A stretch of DNA of 38,014 nucleotides, from positions 1 through 38,014 of IMG/VR virus record IMGVR_UViG_3300034198_006004. One strand, written 5' to 3'. This document shows positions 6,801 through 14,931 of the stretch, in pieces. The position numbers were made by a program, and so were the translations under genes. Below the pieces are notes generated by a model. It did not search any database. It was not told where the DNA came from and saw only the letters and a program-made list of their open reading frames with translations. Every line of letters starts with the position of its first letter. The stretch's first letter is position 1. The stretch comes from a virus.

Positions 6801-7942
6801 GATGCCGCTGCGAATTGCGCGTCAATGCTAACCTTGCAGCCAAGGAACTTATTACCTATGATCCTTACGCCGCCACCGTTCACCCAGTACAGACACGTCC
6901 CCTCGTTGTCGTCCTCCTGGAAAAAGTTATCCGTGACGAGCGTATCGCCAAAGTCGGTAGCCCAATCGTTTTCCAGGTGGAGGTGGTGGTTGTCGATATT
7001 GTAAGTTCGGACGCCGCGAATCTGAGCGGCGCATTGCTTATCGAACCAGATGCCGTTATAAAGGTTTTGGAATTGGACTTTTTCGATGATCGATCCGCAG
7101 TTGTGCGTGGTCGATTCCGCGAAGTACATCCCTCCGCCGCTGGTCGCTGTGCCGGTGCCAATGATGTATAAATCTCGGAAAACAAAAGCATACTGGTTAT
7201 GCGCGTATAACGCCCATTGTTCGCCAAGCACATTGAGCATCGAGTATCCGTATTGCCCGTACCCGTTCCCAAGGATTTGCAGCGGTTGATCGAGGTACAC
7301 GTTAGTAGCCGGGGAGTTAGGCGCTGGCGGGTCGATAGTAAGCGTTGCGGCTGTCAGTCGGATGACACCATTCGCGCCGAGCGCGATAGCCGCTTCCCGG
7401 AGCCCGTCAGATGCAGAGGATGCTGTCCACGCGCCGCTATGCGTCGAGGTCGCCGTAAAGATCAGCGTTCCGCTACTGGCTCCGCTAGTGCAGGTTCCGC
7501 CAGTGATCCGCACTGTCTCATCAGTGCCGGTTCCTCCCGCGATGCGAATATTGTAGTAAGTGCTGGAGGCGGCCACACCAAGCGGACATGGCGCCAATGT
7601 GATCGTATTGGAGCCAACGGACAGGCTTCCGCCAGGAGCTTGCGACCAGTCGTAACTGGTGACATCTGCCCCGCCGCAGGTTTGCCAGCCCCATTGGCCA
7701 GCGCCGTCAGTTTTCAGGCATTGACCGTTTGTACCGTCGGCGGCGGGGAGAGTCCAAACCGTATTCGACGCCACCGACTGCGGGGCTTTGACGCCAACGT
7801 AATTTTGCCCATTCGTGCGCCGCTCCTGCATCCGCAATTCGCCCGTAGCGCTGCCAGCGGATTGCGTGATGGTAAGAGGCGTCTGCGCCTGCGGAAACGC
7901 CGCTACGGCTGCCAGGACGCAAAGGATAGGGAGTTTATTCAT
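3872..7942 (-). CDS. Tail fibre / tailspike-like protein with beta-helix and Sec-type N terminus, 1356 aa
   Basis: The N terminus (MNKLPILCVLAAVAAFPQAQ) looks like a signal peptide, unusual for a tail fibre. Residues about 25-90 match the common fibre entry module with VGVKAPQSVAS and WTLPAADGTNGQCLKTDGAG. Residues about 190-510 have short Asn/Gly/Ile turns (IIGNSFDGNTEAAIRFDG) typical of a right-handed parallel beta-helix. Such domains bind or cut surface glycans. The C-terminal half carries at least five copies of a loose IG...R/W...Y unit, near residues 687, 790, 1040, 1247 and 1290. No Peptidase_S74 chaperone end is visible. It follows the tail tip gene with TAATG overlap. It is the main receptor-binding candidate. 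Confidence 0.85.
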   Translation of the reverse strand: MNKLPILCVLAAVAAFPQAQTPLTITQSAGSATGELRMQERRTNGQNYVGVKAPQSVASNTVWTLPAADGTNGQCLKTDGAGQWGWQTCGGADVTSYDWSQAPGGSLSVGSNTITLAPCPLGVAASSTYYNIRIAGGTGTDETVRITGGTCTSGASSGTLIFTATSTHSGAWTASSASDGLREAAIALGANGVIRLTAATLTIDPPAPNSPATNVYLDQPLQILGNGYGQYGYSMLNVLGEQWALYAHNQYAFVFRDLYIIGTGTATSGGGMYFAESTTHNCGSIIEKVQFQNLYNGIWFDKQCAAQIRGVRTYNIDNHHLHLENDWATDFGDTLVTDNFFQEDDNEGTCLYWVNGGGVRIIGNKFLGCKVSIDAQFAAASGGASFDSTSIALIIGNSFDGNTEAAIRFDGTIPFDGLVISGNVITPKTLQASFIGIDYGNTGGTTYFDNATISGNAINCRTTTNYTAIKVRRANNTTIDANNIIGCQIGIQAGSTTTNLGIGKNDFGSVTTPYNISMSATMTPNGQIRQISNAFNIWSLAEFTQASGAANSAILFGNPTTGTASQRGLWWGFNDKNLNFARFDSAGSAGPSTDLTIEADGDTYVIHNLGIGVSPTAPLDVVGAVKTTSTVTAGSYLASVMGGKEIRIQGNYSGAVGVGSMTPDPMLMLVDSAERFRFTTSALLPAATDSYTIGSTSARVLGTYSKIFDSVVSGGTGDYVQTRKLQLFDNTGSSTGASYWDLNVVMSGAGAFQNSYFYLRDNAGSNVFKSERIASGSAVSRTTWYTSLLPDTDGGRDIGTPLLNWDKVYANQIGDASYPAVIWGANSDFTGLNTIALTINTGAATVGHVWTATSTGGAGSWQANPTALPVVDTTGIAKGSSDASKIVRFEVDGFTTGTTRVLTPPNTDATIAGLNVTQTFVNPQTVAIASVQNQMTLAQTNSTATYDPACLVLASTDTVTSTIYGAARVCAGYQTASFTNDKFAIQTATGSGTYQDAITITNQAVALPGALTVTGLTTFNGFVDMLGTGINYMYGTLAPQVNDSGSIGTVGSRYGDFFGVRGNFTGATIGSATTTVRLGQNLDLNYSGNYAGMAINTWSATDSHGGVIDFNKSGSGTIGTHSAVVNGETLGFIIFRGSDGTAFRNGVTLNSEVDATVSAGVVPGRLKISTANTSGTMTERMRIDSAGLASFYAGVDITGNLSAAVINATGSPAYRVSGTTVIDGSRNASFVGLTLSGTISSSLRFASGSTYDVGSFGAPALNMYANYVEPITQLVMPSGVRVAGDLAPSSSVTYSLGYAANKWAAAYVTNMYIYGAVQAPSGNLGASSTLSCGSGQAIKAITVDAGIVTAVSCGTP

Positions 7943-9573
7943 TAGGACATCTCACGGGCGAACGACATCGGCCACCAAAGGCCATCGGCGCGACCGACGA
8001 AGGGGAAGGCTATCTCCATGTCGTCGATGGCGGGAATATTCGTGTTGACGATTTGGGAAAACTGATCCGGGTCAAAACTGATGCTGTATGGGCCAGTACC
8101 TTGCTTGATAAAGACCACCATCGTCGCGCCCTTGGTCGCAGGGACCGGCGCGGTGATCGTGGTGTTGGCCGTCAGTTTGGCGGGCTCGTAGACATACACA
8201 CCGGCACCGCTTCCCGCTGATGCGATCGAGCTGGAGCCGCTGACGTTACCGCCGCCGCCCGATAGATCGCGGAACACGTCCACGTAATTGCGAAGCACCG
8301 GACCGCTCACGGCTTCGACGCGAACGGCCCAGCGCGCTTGGTGCTGGTCATCCAGACGAGATTGCAGGGTTACAGAGCGGACAAGATAGGTTCCGGCGCA
8401 TTGGTAGCCGGTGAGGCTGACCGTCAGCGTTTGCCCTGGCTCAATGTTGATGCACTCAGGCTCCAAGAGCGTGTCTGTCTCGAAGACCATGACGACAGAC
8501 AGAGACGAATAGCGGTCAACGTAGGCGTCGGCCACGGCTTGCGCGTTTGCGCGCGTGAGCTTGGTGTCTAGGGTGAGGAGCTTGTGATAGATGCCGCTGT
8601 TCGATTCAGCGGCTGCCCGGTCGCTGATGCTGGTTGTGTTGGCCGCCGACACTAGAATTGATTCTGTGCCAACGTAGGTAACCATAATCGCAACGCCGGA
8701 ACCAATGACGGTGGCACCGCTATCTTGCCGGATTTCGGTTGAGCCTTCCTGCCAGTACCAGTCTTTGCCGGTGTCAACGTCGATGATTCCGACCGTCTGC
8801 GCCACGGCGGGTGAGCCGACGAAAATATCAGGCGCTTGCGCGATTGGGTTGGTGACGTTGAAGCTGGTGGCCACACCGTCGCCCGTGAAATTTTCGGTTT
8901 CCGGGTAGCGGAGCGCGTTGGCCACTTTGATTGTGACGCGGTTGCAGAAGTCTTCGCGCGTCTCGCGGGTGGTGATCTTGTTGACGTTTGCCCCGGTGGT
9001 GATGCTTACCGGGCAGGCGTTAGAGGCTGTCTGGAAATATGAGAGCGTGCCGTCTGGTAGGACGTAGTACTCGTACCCAGGCGAAAGATTGACCACCGAA
9101 TCAGCCGCATCTTTGGCGGTCGGGTAGTCCCATACAAGGGACTCGATGGTTGGCCCAGTGGCGATGCCAGATGGAGAGGCGATGGAGATATCGCCAGAAA
9201 GGCTATTAGCCACTAACTGGCCGAGGATGTAGCCGCCAGTCTTGCCGGTAAACTCGTAGTACCCGGCCAACCGCCGCTCAAGCCGGTCAGCCTTGCCGAC
9301 GCAGGAGCAATTGGTTTCAAGCGTTGCGATGTTCGTGCGGCGACGGATGCGCTCGACCTCGGAGATTGAGCCGCCGAACAGCGTCACGGTTGGCCCGTTC
9401 AAATCGTCCTGTATCTCGACTTCGTTCCCAACGCCAGGTAGGAATGAGCCCGTTTGGTCGATGGTCCGAATAGTGGCCGTTGGGATCGTGCGGAGCGCCT
9501 TGGTAATGGTCACTCCGTCACGCCCGGTTAGGTCGTTGCGCGTGGTTGAGGCGATGAGTACAGAAATGCCCAT
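7942..9573 (-). CDS. Tail tip / hub-type protein, 543 aa
   Basis: Position directly behind the tape measure, size and strand-rich content with many Thr/Val/Ser residues fit a siphovirus tail tip or baseplate hub protein. The N-terminal half has the beta-domain feel of gp27/Tal-type proteins (EVEIQDDLNGPTVTLFGGSI). A GGGGNVSGSSS linker lies near residue 445. The last about 85 residues resemble a small fibre-attachment domain (KLTANTTITAPVPATKGAT). Both junctions overlap as TAATG. Exact family is not certain. Confidence 0.75.
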   Translation of the reverse strand: MGISVLIASTTRNDLTGRDGVTITKALRTIPTATIRTIDQTGSFLPGVGNEVEIQDDLNGPTVTLFGGSISEVERIRRRTNIATLETNCSCVGKADRLERRLAGYYEFTGKTGGYILGQLVANSLSGDISIASPSGIATGPTIESLVWDYPTAKDAADSVVNLSPGYEYYVLPDGTLSYFQTASNACPVSITTGANVNKITTRETREDFCNRVTIKVANALRYPETENFTGDGVATSFNVTNPIAQAPDIFVGSPAVAQTVGIIDVDTGKDWYWQEGSTEIRQDSGATVIGSGVAIMVTYVGTESILVSAANTTSISDRAAAESNSGIYHKLLTLDTKLTRANAQAVADAYVDRYSSLSVVMVFETDTLLEPECINIEPGQTLTVSLTGYQCAGTYLVRSVTLQSRLDDQHQARWAVRVEAVSGPVLRNYVDVFRDLSGGGGNVSGSSSIASAGSGAGVYVYEPAKLTANTTITAPVPATKGATMVVFIKQGTGPYSISFDPDQFSQIVNTNIPAIDDMEIAFPFVGRADGLWWPMSFAREMS

Positions 9574-12011
9574 TACAGCCCCTGCGCCTTGAGCCAGCGC
9601 GCCTGTTTGGCCATGAACTCATCGAAGGCCGCGTCGGTCAGGAAATACGCCCCGGCCATATTGACCTGCATTCCACCACCACCGGCAAGGCCTGCCCCGC
9701 GTTGCTCTATGCGAAGAAGCGACTCCCAACAGTTCTTCATATACGGCCAGTACTCGTTTGCCTTGTTGAGGGTGTTGAGGAGGTGGATTTGGCTGTAGCG
9801 TACTTCGTGCTCGATGAGGTCTAGAGACTTGTTCATTCCGGCCATTTGGAAATTTCCGATCACGCCGGAAACCGCAGATACGACGCCGGAAACAGCGCCG
9901 ACAATGCCGGTGATGCCAGCGGATGCAGCGCCGCCAATAGCCGACGATGCGCCACCAAGGCCACCAGTGGCAGCGCCTCCCAGGTCACCCATGCCGCCAG
10001 ATACGGATTTAACTACGCCCGTGCCGCCTCCGAACACCTTGCCAAAAATGCCGCCTACGTCTAGTAGCCGCGTGGCCAGCTTTTTCAGCGCACCTTCGAT
10101 CAGTTCGCGCGTGATTGCTTGCCCGGCCTGCTTGGCTACATTGGCCATCATGTCGCCAAACTTGCCGCCCTTAAAGAGAATATCGGCGATGCCGCGCGAC
10201 AAGTCGGTAACGACCGTGGACACCTGCCGCATTGCGGCTTGACCAGCTTTTCCTACCTGCTTGTAACGGTCCTTGATGGCGTCTGCCTGTTCGCGGGTCA
10301 GCATTCCTTCCGGCCCAACATTGCGGCCCATGCGCTTAAACTCCTCAAATCCACCAGGACCTGGTAGTCCTGCATCTGGCGCCTTGGGTAATTTGGAGAA
10401 GTCAATTTTGTTGAGGTTGCCGAGATCCGGCGCGTCGGAGAGTTGGCGATAGGACACAAACAGAATGTCCAGTGCCCGTGCCGCCTTCAACGCGGCCTCA
10501 GCGGTGACCACGCCATAGCGGCCCATAATATCGGCAAGATCGCTGATAGACTTTTGCTTTGCGCTCGCCGCTTCTTTCATGCGCTCGAATAGCGCCAATA
10601 GGTCAGATGAAGGCAGCTTTGCGGACTCCATGGCCTTTGCGTGCTTAACCACCGCTTCAGCCGCCGCTCCGTGTGCGTCTCCCAGCCACTTGATGAACGG
10701 TTTTGAGGCGTCGGCTTGCACCGTGGTCGATTCCATGCCAGACGCCAGCCGCCGCAACTCCACAGAAAAGTCTTCCGCAGATAGCTTTCCAGCGCGGTAC
10801 TGCAACTCCAGCGCGCCTACTTCCGGGTGCTGCTTGCGCACTCGTTCCAACAGCTTCTCAATGGAAAAGGCGAGGCTGTTGGTAGACGTGTCGAGCTTGG
10901 ATTGCGCCGCGTAAAGTTGATAGAAAGCGCTGGTCAGTGTGCCGACAGAATACACGGCCACAGCGGCCCCGGCTACCCATGCGCCAGCCATCAAACCGAC
11001 AGCCGCAGATGTAGCTGCGCCATACGTGCCGATGGTCGTGGCAAAGCCAGCCACGGCAGTGCTGATAGTGCCAGCCGCCCCGGCAATAACTCCGAAGTTG
11101 GTGATGATCGTCCCGACTGCCGTGATCACCAGTGGCGCGGTAACGAGAAAACCGGCAAACGCAAGGCCAATCTGCTGGATCGGCTTCGGCATGTCAGCAA
11201 AGCCTTTCGCAAAATCAGCCACAATTTTCAGCCCATCGGACATGTAGCCGATCATGTCGCGGATGGCTGGCGCAAGTTGATCGCCCACAGCCGCCGCAGT
11301 TTTTTGGAATTCCTGGCCTAAATTCTCGATTTCAGTCTTGAGCCCAGGTGCCACCTTCTGAGCATCGTTTAGCCGGTTGATGAGGATGGTGACAAACTGC
11401 TCCGAGTTAACGCCGAGCTTTTCCAGCGCCTTTGCAGGATCCGCTAAAGCTTCGGAGCCAAACTCTTCGCGGATAATCTTGGCCGCTTGCGGGACGCGCT
11501 CCAGGATGATCCGTAGATTATCCATCGTGACCTTTTGACGGCCAAAGGTCTGCCCAAGCTGGCGCAGCGCTTCGTTAGTATCGTCGGCAGAGCCACCAGA
11601 CGATCCAATAGCATTGGAGAATCCGCGCATGGCCTTCTCGGCCAGTTCCGCCGATAGCCCGTAGTTTTGCAAGCGGATGGAGCCGCGAACGGCTTCTTCT
11701 AACCCAATGGCAGGGAGTTTGGCAATTTCCTCCAGTCGGGCAAACTGCTTTGACGCTTCCGACGCACTGCCCGTGGTTGTGACGAGCGCACGCCGCAAAG
11801 AGTCCATGTCAGCCGATGCTTTGACGGCAACGCCACCAAGGGCCAGCAACGGAGCGCTGAGGCCAATGGATAGCGTGGAGCCCAACGAACTGATAGAGCC
11901 GCCAACCTTTTCCGCGCGAGTGGCGATAGAGTCAAGATCGCGGTTTAGCGATCCAGCCACACTTTTAAAGCCGCTGGCGTCCCCGGTAATTTTTACAATT
12001 AAGCTAGCCAT
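9573..12011 (-). CDS. Tail tape measure protein, 812 aa
   Basis: The tape measure sets tail length and is ejected with the DNA. Residues 1-130 have the usual head of TP901-type tape measures (GDASGFKSVAGSLNRDLDSI, then SIGLSAPLLALGGVAVKASADMD). Hydrophobic segments follow near residues 280-370, with a Gly/Ala/Ser-rich section (about 675-720) and an aromatic C terminus. At 812 residues and about 1.5 angstrom per residue, a tail of roughly 120 nm is expected. It lies behind the chaperone and gp10-like genes, with an 8-bp overlap. Confidence 0.92.
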   Translation of the reverse strand: MASLIVKITGDASGFKSVAGSLNRDLDSIATRAEKVGGSISSLGSTLSIGLSAPLLALGGVAVKASADMDSLRRALVTTTGSASEASKQFARLEEIAKLPAIGLEEAVRGSIRLQNYGLSAELAEKAMRGFSNAIGSSGGSADDTNEALRQLGQTFGRQKVTMDNLRIILERVPQAAKIIREEFGSEALADPAKALEKLGVNSEQFVTILINRLNDAQKVAPGLKTEIENLGQEFQKTAAAVGDQLAPAIRDMIGYMSDGLKIVADFAKGFADMPKPIQQIGLAFAGFLVTAPLVITAVGTIITNFGVIAGAAGTISTAVAGFATTIGTYGAATSAAVGLMAGAWVAGAAVAVYSVGTLTSAFYQLYAAQSKLDTSTNSLAFSIEKLLERVRKQHPEVGALELQYRAGKLSAEDFSVELRRLASGMESTTVQADASKPFIKWLGDAHGAAAEAVVKHAKAMESAKLPSSDLLALFERMKEAASAKQKSISDLADIMGRYGVVTAEAALKAARALDILFVSYRQLSDAPDLGNLNKIDFSKLPKAPDAGLPGPGGFEEFKRMGRNVGPEGMLTREQADAIKDRYKQVGKAGQAAMRQVSTVVTDLSRGIADILFKGGKFGDMMANVAKQAGQAITRELIEGALKKLATRLLDVGGIFGKVFGGGTGVVKSVSGGMGDLGGAATGGLGGASSAIGGAASAGITGIVGAVSGVVSAVSGVIGNFQMAGMNKSLDLIEHEVRYSQIHLLNTLNKANEYWPYMKNCWESLLRIEQRGAGLAGGGGMQVNMAGAYFLTDAAFDEFMAKQARWLKAQGL

Positions 12012-12558
12012 TGAAGAGTCGGATTGCGTCCTTGTAGGCGGTTACGAGCGTTGAGATTGCGCGTGATTTCGTATTGCGGATGGCGCTGGAGAAGAACCGC
12101 GTGCCTCGGTGATAGCGAGTGCCGGATTCAAAAATTCGGCCGAGTGAAATGCCGAGTCCGTTAGTTGCGGTGGTTCCGTTTTTACGAGTTGAACCAGCGC
12201 CCCACACGCGATAGATGCTTTTATCCAATCGTGGAGGAGCGCCGGTCCTGACGCCCACAAGCGATGTGCGCTTTTGCGCTCTCGTGCGGCCTGCGTCGAG
12301 GTCAGAAAAGGCAAACGTGGCGGCGGTGACGCGGCGAGATCGTCCAGTGATCGCAGTTCGCGCTGCGTCCCGGAGAATCATGGACGCCTGAGCAAAGCCG
12401 TATTTGACGATAGCTAGGCCGCTCTGGTACTTCTGAATGCTGCCTTCAGCCATCAGCAGCGCGGAAAGATCGGCAAACATGGTCTGTACGTCTTTCAGTC
12501 CGTTAACCTCAACGCGCCATCGACCCGCGCGCGTGATTACGTTCCGAGGTGTCGCCAT
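12004..12558 (-). CDS. HK97 gp10-like neck/tail protein, 184 aa
   Basis: The N terminus VNGLKDVQTMFADLSALL and the C-terminal IFESGTRYHRGTRFFSSAI match the pattern of HK97 gp10-type proteins: a G-L-x helix, then an E/SGT...PF/FF..A segment. These usually act at the head-tail interface. The middle is basic, with RSRR and RTRAQKR. Its position is odd, between the tail chaperones and the tape measure instead of the neck cluster. The frameshifted chaperone reading frame would run 50 bp into its start. Family assignment is by pattern only. Confidence 0.65.
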   Translation of the reverse strand: MATPRNVITRAGRWRVEVNGLKDVQTMFADLSALLMAEGSIQKYQSGLAIVKYGFAQASMILRDAARTAITGRSRRVTAATFAFSDLDAGRTRAQKRTSLVGVRTGAPPRLDKSIYRVWGAGSTRKNGTTATNGLGISLGRIFESGTRYHRGTRFFSSAIRNTKSRAISTLVTAYKDAIRLFNG

Positions 12559-13038
12559 TTTGCTTTGCTTTCGTGATCGACAAATCCATCAGTTGCCCAG
12601 GTGTCAGGCTCCAGAATTCTGACTCTGTTAGTCGGAGGTGGATTCGGGCAGCGCACCAGAGTTCTGTCCACCATTGATCTCGTCCAAAGGGGGTTTTGGT
12701 GCCTCTTCCTGAACGCCCCAGATAGCCCGAAGCTGCGGAAGCAGCCGGTCAGTGGCCTTTTGCAGCTTGACAAGGAAGTAGTCGCGCTGTTCGCCGACAA
12801 CTGCCCCCATGCACTCGGTAAGCGTGGCCGTGGGAATGTCGTGCGGCTTAAGCATGGCGTACAGCAGCACGCCGCGCTGGTAGGCTTCCGGTTTTTGCCA
12901 GAGCATCGACGGAGCCGGGTAGACAATCGCAATCCCTGCCTCCCCCTCGACCAGCGCAAGCTGGCCAAGGGTGAGATCGCAGGAATACAGCTTTCCGCGC
13001 CAACCGACTTCGATTGGCGGGTTGATTGGGTTGAGCAT
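12509..13038 (-). CDS. gpGT-type tail assembly chaperone, -1 frameshift product, 176 aa
   Basis: Reading shifts -1 at the heptamer C CCT TTG (12685-12691). This joins the first 118 residues of the 136-aa chaperone to 58 new residues ending at the TGA at 12509-12511. The extension begins GRDQWWTELW and carries EFWSLTPGQLMDL, the W-x-LTP-x-Q-L pattern of the T part of tail assembly chaperones. Such fusions bind the tape measure and recruit tube subunits. The zero frame continues 18 residues past the slip site. The extension overlaps the next gene by 50 bp. The slip site is canonical, but efficiency is not known. Confidence 0.75.
12628..13038 (-). CDS. gpG-type tail assembly chaperone, 136 aa
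   Basis: The protein begins MLNPINPPIEVGWRGKLY and contains DLTLGQLALVEGEAG and a helical body with TATLTECMGAVVGEQRDYF. It ends in a loose acidic tail. Position between tail tube and tape measure fits the unfused tail chaperone. The ATG at 13038 is chosen because the longer frame (13128) would lie in the tube gene and be Arg-rich nonsense. No clear ribosome site precedes it; the tube stop is only 5 nt away, so coupled re-initiation is likely. Confidence 0.8.
   Translation of the reverse strand: MLNPINPPIEVGWRGKLYSCDLTLGQLALVEGEAGIAIVYPAPSMLWQKPEAYQRGVLLYAMLKPHDIPTATLTECMGAVVGEQRDYFLVKLQKATDRLLPQLRAIWGVQEEAPKPPLDEINGGQNSGALPESTSD
12685..12691 (-). promoter_or_regulatory. Programmed -1 ribosomal frameshift site CCCTTTG
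   Basis: On the minus strand the zero frame reads CCC CCT TTG. The heptamer C CCT TTG has the X XXY YYZ form and both tRNAs can re-pair after slipping one base back. A 6-bp stem GGTGGA/TCCACC (12667-12672 with 12637-12642) begins 12 nt downstream and could stimulate the shift, though the loop is 24 nt. The shifted frame encodes the expected T-type motif. Confidence 0.75.
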
Positions 13039-13043
13039 AAAGG

Positions 13044-13463
13044 TTACGGGACGGTGTTGACGGCGCCGGTCATCGTGACAACCACGGACACCATGCGGGC
13101 CGCGCCCTTTGCGGCGCTGCGGTTCCACTGGGTGACGTAGCCGGTGAAGTACTCGTCGCAGGCGCCGGTGTTGTCGTGCCGGTCGCGGAAGTACAGCAGC
13201 GTGGTTCCGGCATTGTACGCGGCCAGCAGCGCGGCGTGCTGGGTGTCATCCGGGTCGTAGGCGATGTCGAACGAGATGTTCTGCTCGCCGGGAATGTCGG
13301 GGATGGTTTCCGTGGCCGTCGCGGAGATCGGCGTCACGTCGATTCGCGGGCGTTCGGAGCCGCCGTAGGAGTACCCCATCACGTAAGGGATGGTGGCGTA
13401 GGTGACCGGGCTGGAGCTACCAAACTGGAGCAATGACCCGGCGGCAGAATAGGCTTGTGCCAT
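13044..13463 (-). CDS. Major tail tube protein, 139 aa
   Basis: This beta-rich protein shows the usual tail tube layout: a start with SSPVTYATIPYVMGYSYGG, then PRIDVTPISATATETIPDIPGEQNISF, then a Y/F-rich strand region and a C-terminal VVVTMTGAV. The pattern GLxDxxxISFDIAYDPDDTQHAALLAAY is that of small siphovirus tube proteins, which stack in hexamers. A strong ribosome site (AAAGG) precedes the ATG. A short hairpin (CCGCC...GGCGG) lies just upstream of it in the 53-bp gap. Confidence 0.88.
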   Translation of the reverse strand: MAQAYSAAGSLLQFGSSSPVTYATIPYVMGYSYGGSERPRIDVTPISATATETIPDIPGEQNISFDIAYDPDDTQHAALLAAYNAGTTLLYFRDRHDNTGACDEYFTGYVTQWNRSAAKGAARMVSVVVTMTGAVNTVP

Positions 13464-13516
13464 AGGTTTCCTTTCCGCCTGTCGGCGGTAGCTAGTGGGT
13501 TAGTGGTGTGCGCTGT

Positions 13517-13948
13517 TTAGCGCGTGTGAACAGAAAAAGTGCGGGCCTCGCCAGCAACGCCCAGGTCAACGAGGTCCTCTGAAATTAGATCCTCTTCGCC
13601 GGTCGGCTCGATTTTGGCCGTTAGCGCGTCTCCTGTTACCGGGCTGGTAAGCGGTAGCGCTTGCCATACCGTGCCGTAGGTGGATAGGTCGGATGAAACC
13701 GCGTCGGCGAGGTCAGCGGCGGCTTCCTGGGTCTTCGCGAAGCAGCCGATTTGAATGTCGGTTATGCTCGGGTCAGCCGTGAACGTGAGGCCCTGGATAA
13801 TTGACCGTTTTGCCGTTTTGCTGATGCGAACCAGCGGAAACTGCGGATTTTTGGGGATGAGGTTCCAGTAAATGCGCGTGCCGCACAGCGCATACGTTGC
13901 GCTGCTGGTTTGCGCAAGTTGGCGCGTGATAGCTTCCTGGACTCTCAT
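13517..13948 (-). CDS. Tail completion / terminator protein (DUF3168-like), 143 aa
   Basis: The N-terminal helix QEAITRQLAQTS, then strand FPLVRISKT, a central helix KTQEAAADLADAVSSDL and a late acidic strand region fit the tail-terminator family (lambda gpU/HK97 gp10-neighbour type, DUF3168). It lies between the head closure and tube genes, the usual place. Its start overlaps the previous stop (13945-13948, ATGA). Confidence 0.75.
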   Translation of the reverse strand: MRVQEAITRQLAQTSSATYALCGTRIYWNLIPKNPQFPLVRISKTAKRSIIQGLTFTADPSITDIQIGCFAKTQEAAADLADAVSSDLSTYGTVWQALPLTSPVTGDALTAKIEPTGEEDLISEDLVDLGVAGEARTFSVHTR

Positions 13949-14316
13949 GTGTTTGCGCCTTCGTCTTCGACTACGTACAGATGCAGTTCACGCCCGCGCT
14001 TTTCCTGGTCGTCAATGCCCACAATGCGCTGGTATTGGGTCGTTCCGTTGCGGTCGGTGTAGCTAACGCGGAAGTCTTCGGCCAGCGAGGGAATCCACGG
14101 GATTTCCCACACGCCAGAGGCGCGCGAAAAGCGCCCGCCTTCCATGGCGTTCTCCGTGTACGAAGTCTTGCGCCACATCCCGCGCACCTGCGTACTGGCA
14201 CCGTTCCAGGCGGGCTGAAAGTCGCCGCCGTCGCCACGCGATCCGCTCGATGCGGTGATCGTGAGCAACTGCGTGAATCGGCCGGGATTGCCTTTGTGAC
14301 GCTGGCGGTTGGTCAT
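13945..14316 (-). CDS. Head closure / head-tail joining protein, 123 aa
   Basis: A basic start (NRQRHKGNPGRFTQLLTI) is followed by W-rich strands (RGMWRKTSYTENAMEGG, VWEIPWIPSLAEDFRV) and a typical late motif YQRIVGIDDQEKRGRELHLYV. This resembles head-tail joining proteins of the SPP1 gp16 / HK97 gp7 type. Order (connector, closure, terminator, tube) supports the call. The start and stop overlap both neighbours by 4 bp. Confidence 0.78.
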   Translation of the reverse strand: MTNRQRHKGNPGRFTQLLTITASSGSRGDGGDFQPAWNGASTQVRGMWRKTSYTENAMEGGRFSRASGVWEIPWIPSLAEDFRVSYTDRNGTTQYQRIVGIDDQEKRGRELHLYVVEDEGANT

Positions 14317-14897
14317 ACGATCTCGCGGCGGCCGATCTCAAGAAGCGACAGCATGAACGGGTAGTTCTGCACCGCCGACGCGCCGAGTTCAGAAGGTATC
14401 TGATTTGCGTCCCAAAGCGAGATAAGGGCCAATATTCCGCGCTTTAATTTGGCCGGAATCGCGGGCGGCGTGACGGTAAACCGGATCTCGATGGCTGACG
14501 ACGGCCATAGTTCAGCCGTGGGCCATGTGCCGCTGCTGGTCGGCGTCAGGATGCCCAAGGCGGAATCAAACTCGTAGTCTGTGCCCTCAACCATCGTCAC
14601 GTAGTCGCCGTCGCTCTTGCGGTAGCGGAAGGTGGTAACGCTGGTGGTGTTGTCGCGGAGGATGATGGCGTAGGTGTCGAATGACGACAGGAACAGGTCC
14701 CACTGCTTTGCCACGAGATCGCGCTGTTGGCACGCTTCGGCCACTTCGCGGGCGGCTGGCAGGTACGCCTGTAGGAGCGTGTCGCGCGAGGTATCGGCGT
14801 CAGGGATGCCCAAGGCTTCGCGCACTTCCGACAGCGTGACCGGCTCGGTTGGCGATTGCACCGGGGAGGTGACGGTAAGTTTTAGGATTGCGCTCAT
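14313..14897 (-). CDS. Head-tail connector protein (gp6-like), 194 aa
   Basis: The protein begins with VTLSEVREALGIPDADTSRD and LLQAYLPAAREVAEA, the helix pair of HK97 gp6-type connectors. A WDLFLSSFD strand block follows, then a YRKSDGDYVTMVEGTDYEFD segment, and a C-terminal helix ending LLEIGRREIV. Gp6 rings seal the portal. It is the first tail-side gene after the glycosylation cassette. No clear ribosome site is seen before the ATG. Confidence 0.85.
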   Translation of the reverse strand: MSAILKLTVTSPVQSPTEPVTLSEVREALGIPDADTSRDTLLQAYLPAAREVAEACQQRDLVAKQWDLFLSSFDTYAIILRDNTTSVTTFRYRKSDGDYVTMVEGTDYEFDSALGILTPTSSGTWPTAELWPSSAIEIRFTVTPPAIPAKLKRGILALISLWDANQIPSELGASAVQNYPFMLSLLEIGRREIV

Positions 14898-14931
14898 TGA
14901 AGTTTGATATGATTTCCACGAGGTTTCAACC

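Noticed and set aside
7217-7945. Rightward 242-codon frame opposite the fibre start
   Set aside because: Antisense shadow, Arg/Cys-rich, lying entirely within the fibre gene.
12537-12968. 143-codon leftward frame overlapping the tail chaperone in the +1 register
   Set aside because: The expected T motif lies in the -1 frame behind CCCTTTG, not here. This frame is Arg/Ser/Cys rich.
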